Shown here piece after piece: positions 19,740 through 23,876 of a stretch of DNA of 23,876 bases (position 1 is the stretch's first letter; each line of letters begins with the position of its first letter). This DNA is from Minisyncoccota bacterium (GTDB lineage: Bacteria > Patescibacteriota > Minisyncoccia > Minisyncoccales > RBG-13-42-11). Under the pieces are notes generated by a model, which ran no database searches, was not told the DNA's origin, and saw nothing but the letters and a program-made list of their open reading frames with translations. Where the stretch lies: positions 1-23,876 of the forward strand of contig JAQUAA010000008.1 in NCBI GenBank assembly GCA_028687495.1, given 5' to 3'. A program made the translations under genes and the position numbers.

Positions 19740-21079
19740 TTTTTTGATTTCTTTCTTTTTGTTTTGAAAGCAATTAATCTCTGGTCGATTCTTATGGTGT
19801 CTCTGGGAAACAGGCTCGCCTCCCTGACGTTTTCAAGGTTTAGGATTTGTTTGACCAGTCTTTCGGCGCCGATGGCGAACCCCCCTTCCGGCGGCATGCC
19901 GTATTTGAAGGCCTGCAGATAAAACTTGAAATCAGCTGGTTTCAGTTGCCATTTTTTAATGTTTTTAAGAAGAGTTTCGTAATCGTGAATTCTTTGTCCT
20001 CCGGTTACTATCTCCAGACCCCGGCAAAGAAGATCGAAACTTAAGGTGTAATCCGGGTTCTCAGGATCGGGAAAAGTGTAGAAAGGGCGTTTTTTCGTCG
20101 GAAAATGAGTGATGAAAATCAATTCCGAACCGTATTTTTCCTTGGCGTATTCGCAGATTTCCTTTTCGTCTTCCGGTTCCAGATCGTTCTCTTTACGGTT
20201 GTCCCTTTTGGTTCTCTGGAAAATTATTTCCTGGGCTTCCCTCAATTTCAGACGAGGGATTTTCTGGTTTATTTTCGGAATTGAAACTCCAAACATTTTC
20301 AATTCTTTCTGGCATTTATTTTCAATATCAGAAAATATTTCCTTAATTACCCTTTCGCAGGTATCCATCAAATCCTGCCAAGAATCAATGAAACCCATTT
20401 CGGCATCCAAGCTGAGATATTCTGAAAGATGGCGGGTGGTGACGGAAGGCTCTGCCCTGAAAACTTTGGTAATCGTGAAAACTCTTTCAAAGACGCCGAC
20501 CAGAATTTGTTTGTAAAGCTGAGGACTTTGGGCAAGATAAGCATCGTACTCGTAATACTTTACAGGAAAAAGCTCAGCCCCGCCTTCGGTGACAGTGGGT
20601 ACAATCACCGGCGCCTGAAACTCGGTAAACCCCAAATTTTTCAAGCTTTCCCTGAATTGCGAAATTGCTTCTTCCTCAATCTGGAAAATAGCCCTTATTT
20701 TTTTATTTCTCAAAGTTAAGGGCCGGTAATCCAAAAGTACGGGCAAGCTCACTTTCAGGTCTTTCAGGTCGATGCTCGGCGTTTCGGCTTTAGCCAGAAT
20801 TTCAATTTTATCAGCTTTCAATTCAACCTGGCCAGTTGCCAGTTCCGGGTTCACCATCTTAATCGGTCTCTGCTGAGCTTCGCCTTCAATCTCCAGAACG
20901 TATTCTTCTTTCACGTCCTTTACTAAATCCGGAGTAGCCACCACCTGAAGAAGCCCTGATCTATCTCTTAAGTCCAGGAAAACTATTCCGCCGTGGTCCC
21001 TCCGGGAATTGACCCAGCCTGCCACCTTAACTCTTTTGCCGACGTATTTTGCGGTTTCCGTTATGAGAATTCTCTGCAT
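19736..21079 (-). CDS. aspS: Aspartyl-tRNA synthetase, archaeal/non-discriminating type
   Basis: The 447-residue class II synthetase has an N-terminal OB-fold anticodon-binding domain (GKRVKVAGWVNSRRDHGGIV) and a catalytic core. Motif 2 is FRAEPSVTTRHLSEYLSLD, and motif 3 is GFAIGAERLVKQ with SLFPRD near the end. It is much shorter than typical bacterial AspRS (~590 aa) because the GAD insertion domain is absent, which marks the archaeal-type enzyme. Such enzymes are often non-discriminating and charge both tRNA(Asp) and tRNA(Asn), the latter then amidated by GatCAB; that specificity is inferred. It starts 2 bases after the response regulator gene and overlaps dacA as ATGA. Confidence 0.93.
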   Translation of the reverse strand: MQRILITETAKYVGKRVKVAGWVNSRRDHGGIVFLDLRDRSGLLQVVATPDLVKDVKEEYVLEIEGEAQQRPIKMVNPELATGQVELKADKIEILAKAETPSIDLKDLKVSLPVLLDYRPLTLRNKKIRAIFQIEEEAISQFRESLKNLGFTEFQAPVIVPTVTEGGAELFPVKYYEYDAYLAQSPQLYKQILVGVFERVFTITKVFRAEPSVTTRHLSEYLSLDAEMGFIDSWQDLMDTCERVIKEIFSDIENKCQKELKMFGVSIPKINQKIPRLKLREAQEIIFQRTKRDNRKENDLEPEDEKEICEYAKEKYGSELIFITHFPTKKRPFYTFPDPENPDYTLSFDLLCRGLEIVTGGQRIHDYETLLKNIKKWQLKPADFKFYLQAFKYGMPPEGGFAIGAERLVKQILNLENVREASLFPRDTIRIDQRLIAFKTKRKKSKK

Positions 21080-21081
21080 GT

Positions 21082-21453
21082 TTATTTAAGATAATTTTTA
21101 ATCCTTTCGATTATCTGCTGGGGAGTGAAACTGGTTTTTATTAGATAATCCTTTACTCCCATTTGAAAAGCTTTTTTCCTAGTTCCCGGATCATCGAAAT
21201 TTGAAAAAGCCACTACCGGAACAGAAGCGAATTCCGGCTTTTTCATCAATCTAGTTAGAAATCCTATACCATTTTCCCTCGGAAGTAAAATGTCCAAAAG
21301 AATCAAATCCGGCTTAATTCTCGAAACTTTTTTGATCGCCTCCTCCGCCGAAGTGACCAGAGTGGTATTAAAACCCGCCTGCAAAAACTTGTCTTTGTAC
21401 ATTTGACCCAAAATCTTTTCGTCCTCGATGATTAATATTTTTTTCTTTTTCAT
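21082..21453 (-). CDS. CheY-like response regulator receiver protein
   Basis: The 123-residue protein is a single receiver domain without an output domain. The acidic pocket is Glu10-Asp11, the phosphorylated Asp is Asp54 (LILLDILLPRENG), Ser84 takes the Thr/Ser switch position, and Lys106 lies in DYLIKTS with Tyr103 as the aromatic switch. With no DNA-binding domain, it must act through protein contacts or in a phosphorelay. Its ATG overlaps the TGA of the histidine kinase gene (ATGA), so the two form a coupled two-component pair. The target is unknown. Presence at the head of a cell-wall operon suggests, but does not show, a link to envelope state. Confidence 0.93.
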   Translation of the reverse strand: MKKKKILIIEDEKILGQMYKDKFLQAGFNTTLVTSAEEAIKKVSRIKPDLILLDILLPRENGIGFLTRLMKKPEFASVPVVAFSNFDDPGTRKKAFQMGVKDYLIKTSFTPQQIIERIKNYLK

Positions 21454-23624
21454 GCGATTGGTATCTCAAGGTAGAAAGTCGAACCTTTGTTTTTGCCTTC
21501 TGATTCCGCCCAAATTTTGCCTTTCTGCATGTCGACAAACTTCTTGGCGACATAGAGGCCCAGACCGGCTCCTTCCGTCCAGAATCTGGTGCCCGCCGTC
21601 CCCCTTGAAAAACTTTCGAAAAGATTGGACATTTCTTCTTTTGTCATGCCTTCGCCGGTGTCGTTTACCATGATTTGTAATTTAGAATCCAAAACCTTGG
21701 TATTCACGGTTATGCCGCCCTTGGCAGTATAGCGGATGGCGTTATCAATCAGATTCATGATCGCCTGCCTTATTTTGTCCTTGTCAACCAGAATCTGCGG
21801 CAAGGGTTTTTTCGGTTTTTCAAATTTCAAGTAAATATTTTTGATATCGGCCTCGTTTTTCAATTCCTCGACCACGCTGGAAATCACTTCTTCGACTGAT
21901 GTTTTTTCCAATTTCAGCTCGATTCTTCCCGCCTCAATCCGGGAAACGTTCAAAAGGTCGTTAACCAATTTTATCAATCTTTCATTGGAAGCGTAAATGT
22001 TTTCCAGGGGTTTCTGCATCTTGGCCGGCGGCTTGCCGTAAGTTTTTTCAATCATCATCGAAATGTACCCTTTGATGGCGGTTAAAGGAGTTCTTAACTG
22101 GTGAGAAGCAATGGAAACGAATTCTGATTTTGCTTTGTCCAGTTTCTGCAATTCTTCGTAGGCTTCTTTCAGTTCAGCGGTTCTTTTTTCGACTTCCCTC
22201 TCCATTTTCTGGCCGAATCCTTCAACTTCGGAATAAAGCTTGGCGTTTTGCAGAGCGATTGAGGCCTGGTTTGATAAATTGGTCAGAAGATCAATGTCTT
22301 GTTCGGAATAAGGATCGCCAGAAACTTTATTTCCCAAAACTATCATGCCGATAATTTTTTCCTCGATCAAAAGCGGCAAACAAAGAGCGGCTTCAATTTT
22401 TTTCATATTAGCTTTCAATTTTTCCATCTTTTCTTTTTCTTCCCTATTGGTAGTATCCCTGATGATCAGAGATAATTCTTCGTAAACCAACGGCTTCTGG
22501 TTTTTTTCTAGCCAAACCGTCAAGAAATTATCTTTGACCAAGGAGATGCCGTTTTCTTCTTTAAAGCCGATGTTCTTCTGGATTCGGTATTCGCCGTCGC
22601 CCGGTTCCCTTATAAGCACGACGGTTCTGTCCAGTTTCATCGTGTTCATTAGGGTGGTGACGATTAAGGAAGAAAGCTTGTTCAGATCCAAATAACGGGT
22701 TAATCCCCTGCCCATATCCGTCAGAACAGTCTGATAAGAATAAAAAGTGTAATAAAAATATTTTGAAGCGAAACTCTCAAAAAAACGGAAGATAGGTTGA
22801 AAAAACAAAACGCTAATTATTAAAACTAAAATTGCAGTGATGTTAAAAGGAAGAGCAACCAGAAATTGATTGGTTAAAAATATCAGGAAAAAAGCAAAGG
22901 CAACGATTGTGATCAGAGAAAGTCCATATACCGTTCCCCTGCCCAAAATATATCTAATATCCATTAAGCGATATTTAAGAATGGCGTAAGAAAGAATAAA
23001 AGGATATAAAGCAACCAAAAAATTTCCATAGGGCGGTAAAGGAATACCATACCACAGAGGAAAATTTGTTGCTCCCCCGCCGAATCCCACAACCATTGCT
23101 AAAAGAATATATTTTATTTGTTCCCGGATATAACCGCTTCTTTCCCGATAGATTTTGGATAATTCGTAACTGACATAGCTTATGCCCCCGAAATATCCAA
23201 AAATTAGATAAAAATTGTATACGATTCCGGCTTCTGGCCACCAAGGAAAGAAAAATTGAGGACTGACATCTTTTACATATAAAGAAGTAAAACTAAAACA
23301 AAGAAATATTAAAGTAATGATATATCCAAAAATAAGAATTCTTTCCTTCTTCTTATGGAGATTGAACAGGGCTAACACCCAGTGGATGAAAAAAATCGGG
23401 ATGAAAGTTGAACCAATACTTAATATTCTTACCCAAAACAGAGCCGACTCGTGATCCTTGGCAATTTGCCAAAAACCATAACCAAAAGACCAGATCGTCA
23501 AAGCAAAAGTCATCAATCCAAAAGTTTGATTTACTAAGTTTTTAGGATTTTTAGAATAAACAATTAAACCAAAAATTAATGCCGAGATGCCGTTTATAAA
23601 CGCTGAGACAGCAAAGATATTCAT
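21450..23624 (-). CDS. Multi-domain membrane histidine kinase (7TM-GAF-HisKA-HATPase)
   Basis: The 724-residue kinase has an N-terminal hydrophobic part (about 1-275) with seven to nine helices resembling 7TM histidine-kinase sensor regions, then a GAF-like domain (about 310-465; LPLLIEEKIIGMIVLGNK). A coiled linker (about 465-500) leads to the HisKA dimer domain with phospho-acceptor His508 in SHQLRTPLTAIKGY. The C-terminal HATPase has an N box (IRQAIMNLIDNAIRY), G1 (NDTGEGMTKEE) and G2 (EGAGLGLYVAKKF). It should autophosphorylate and pass phosphate to the adjacent receiver protein. The signal is unknown. Of the operon genes it lies furthest upstream. A promoter-like sequence at 23663-23691 overlaps a large hairpin. 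No Shine-Dalgarno sequence is obvious. Confidence 0.93.
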   Translation of the reverse strand: MNIFAVSAFINGISALIFGLIVYSKNPKNLVNQTFGLMTFALTIWSFGYGFWQIAKDHESALFWVRILSIGSTFIPIFFIHWVLALFNLHKKKERILIFGYIITLIFLCFSFTSLYVKDVSPQFFFPWWPEAGIVYNFYLIFGYFGGISYVSYELSKIYRERSGYIREQIKYILLAMVVGFGGGATNFPLWYGIPLPPYGNFLVALYPFILSYAILKYRLMDIRYILGRGTVYGLSLITIVAFAFFLIFLTNQFLVALPFNITAILVLIISVLFFQPIFRFFESFASKYFYYTFYSYQTVLTDMGRGLTRYLDLNKLSSLIVTTLMNTMKLDRTVVLIREPGDGEYRIQKNIGFKEENGISLVKDNFLTVWLEKNQKPLVYEELSLIIRDTTNREEKEKMEKLKANMKKIEAALCLPLLIEEKIIGMIVLGNKVSGDPYSEQDIDLLTNLSNQASIALQNAKLYSEVEGFGQKMEREVEKRTAELKEAYEELQKLDKAKSEFVSIASHQLRTPLTAIKGYISMMIEKTYGKPPAKMQKPLENIYASNERLIKLVNDLLNVSRIEAGRIELKLEKTSVEEVISSVVEELKNEADIKNIYLKFEKPKKPLPQILVDKDKIRQAIMNLIDNAIRYTAKGGITVNTKVLDSKLQIMVNDTGEGMTKEEMSNLFESFSRGTAGTRFWTEGAGLGLYVAKKFVDMQKGKIWAESEGKNKGSTFYLEIPIA

Positions 23625-23637
23625 AACTTAAATGGAA

Positions 23638-23685
23638 AACCCCCTGGAAATGTTATTAGTGGATTCTAACATTTTCCAGGGGGTT
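23638..23685 (-). terminator. Large hairpin between methyltransferase and kinase genes
   Basis: AACCCCCTGGAAATGTTA (23638-23655) pairs with 23667-23685 along its whole length with one bulge. On the minus strand it is followed by TTTTCC, so it probably terminates the methyltransferase transcript. Confidence 0.7.
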
Positions 23686-23691
23686 GGACAA
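23663..23691 (-). promoter_or_regulatory. Putative promoter of the kinase-to-ZIP operon
   Basis: On the minus strand: TTGTCC (23691-23686), a 17-base spacer and TAGAAT (23668-23663). It lies inside the upstream arm and loop of the hairpin, so a transcript from here would carry only the second arm. Confidence 0.4.
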
Positions 23692-23709
23692 CCGCGATCG
23701 CCGTTCCTT

Positions 23710-23876
23710 TTACGGTTTGTATGCTCGGTTGACCCATACCTGCTGAGTGAAAGTCCTTTCCCAGGCGAGATTCACGAAACCGATCTTCTCAAGGAGAGAT
23801 TCTAGCTCATTCCGGGGAAGAAAGGTATAGATACCCTTATTTCCTTTATTCTGGATTGCCAGAGCATGCTTCAGGA
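23710..23876 (-). CDS. C-terminal end of a probable SAM-dependent methyltransferase (partial)
   Basis: On the minus strand one frame is open from the window edge (first full codon 23874) to TAA at 23712-23710, giving 54 residues. The pattern GIYTFLPRNELESLLEKIGF, then WERTFTQQVWVNRAYKP, is the usual last strand-helix-strand of class I methyltransferases: a Glu-rich helix, a GF turn and an antiparallel strand ending in a Lys-Pro. The SAM-binding part lies outside the window, so substrate and exact family are unknown. The hairpin at 23638-23685 follows as terminator. Confidence 0.6.
   Translation of the reverse strand, partial: LKHALAIQNKGNKGIYTFLPRNELESLLEKIGFVNLAWERTFTQQVWVNRAYKP

Noticed and set aside
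1..23876. tRNA genes and IS transposases
   Set aside because: No T-arm plus CCA-like cloverleaf pattern and no DDE, HUH or serine-recombinase motif was seen by eye; a tRNAscan or ISfinder search was not possible.

Overview
The window looks like a chromosome piece from a Candidate Phyla Radiation (Patescibacteria, probably Parcubacteria-like) bacterium. The clues are very short intergenic gaps, Parcubacteria-style secreted proteins (a DUF5667 protein and a Trp-rich one), a MurL-type cell-wall epimerase in place of visible MurI, an archaeal-type AspRS, and a large UPF0182 membrane protein. UGA behaves as a stop (gltX, aspS and the histidine kinase all end in an ATGA overlap), which argues against the UGA=Gly code of Gracilibacteria/SR1. 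The taxonomic assignment is inference; no rRNA or marker gene could be searched.

Left part (1-5268, plus strand): short, mostly single-gene units, each closed by a clear intrinsic terminator and often reopened at once by a sigma70-like promoter. They hold a partial hypothetical gene, two tiny basic ORFs, a DUF5667 secreted protein, a small zinc-ribbon protein, the UPF0182 protein (GC-richer than the rest) and a 60-residue protein that may be leaderless.

Middle part (5268-10160): an accessory region. An alpha/beta hydrolase and a small membrane protein are separated by copies of a ~26-bp direct repeat. An AT-rich two-gene unit follows: a PD-(D/E)XK-fold nuclease-like protein and a protein built of eleven TGPGGGLY-type octapeptides. 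Next, on the minus strand, come a complete XerC/D-like tyrosine recombinase and a ~415-nt transcription unit without a convincing ORF. That unit has its own promoter, long complementary stems, a 16S-3'-end-like ATCACCTCCTT, an rrn-like boxA and an intrinsic terminator. Inverted 19-bp repeats (17 of 19 identical) bracket the recombinase and this putative ncRNA.

Right part (10158-23624, minus strand): twelve tightly packed co-directional genes, probably one operon in the order histidine kinase, response regulator, aspS, dacA, mraY, murL, murD, ftsW, murG, gltX, Trp-rich secreted protein, ZIP metal transporter. The mraY-murL-murD-ftsW-murG block covers lipid I/II synthesis and septal glycan polymerisation. 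murL beside murD suggests the MurD2/MurL route, in which L-Glu is added and then epimerised to D-Glu. The window ends inside the 3' end of a methyltransferase gene.

All calls come from reading the sequence by eye. RNA structures are hand-paired, and promoters and repeats are pattern matches that were not tested statistically.
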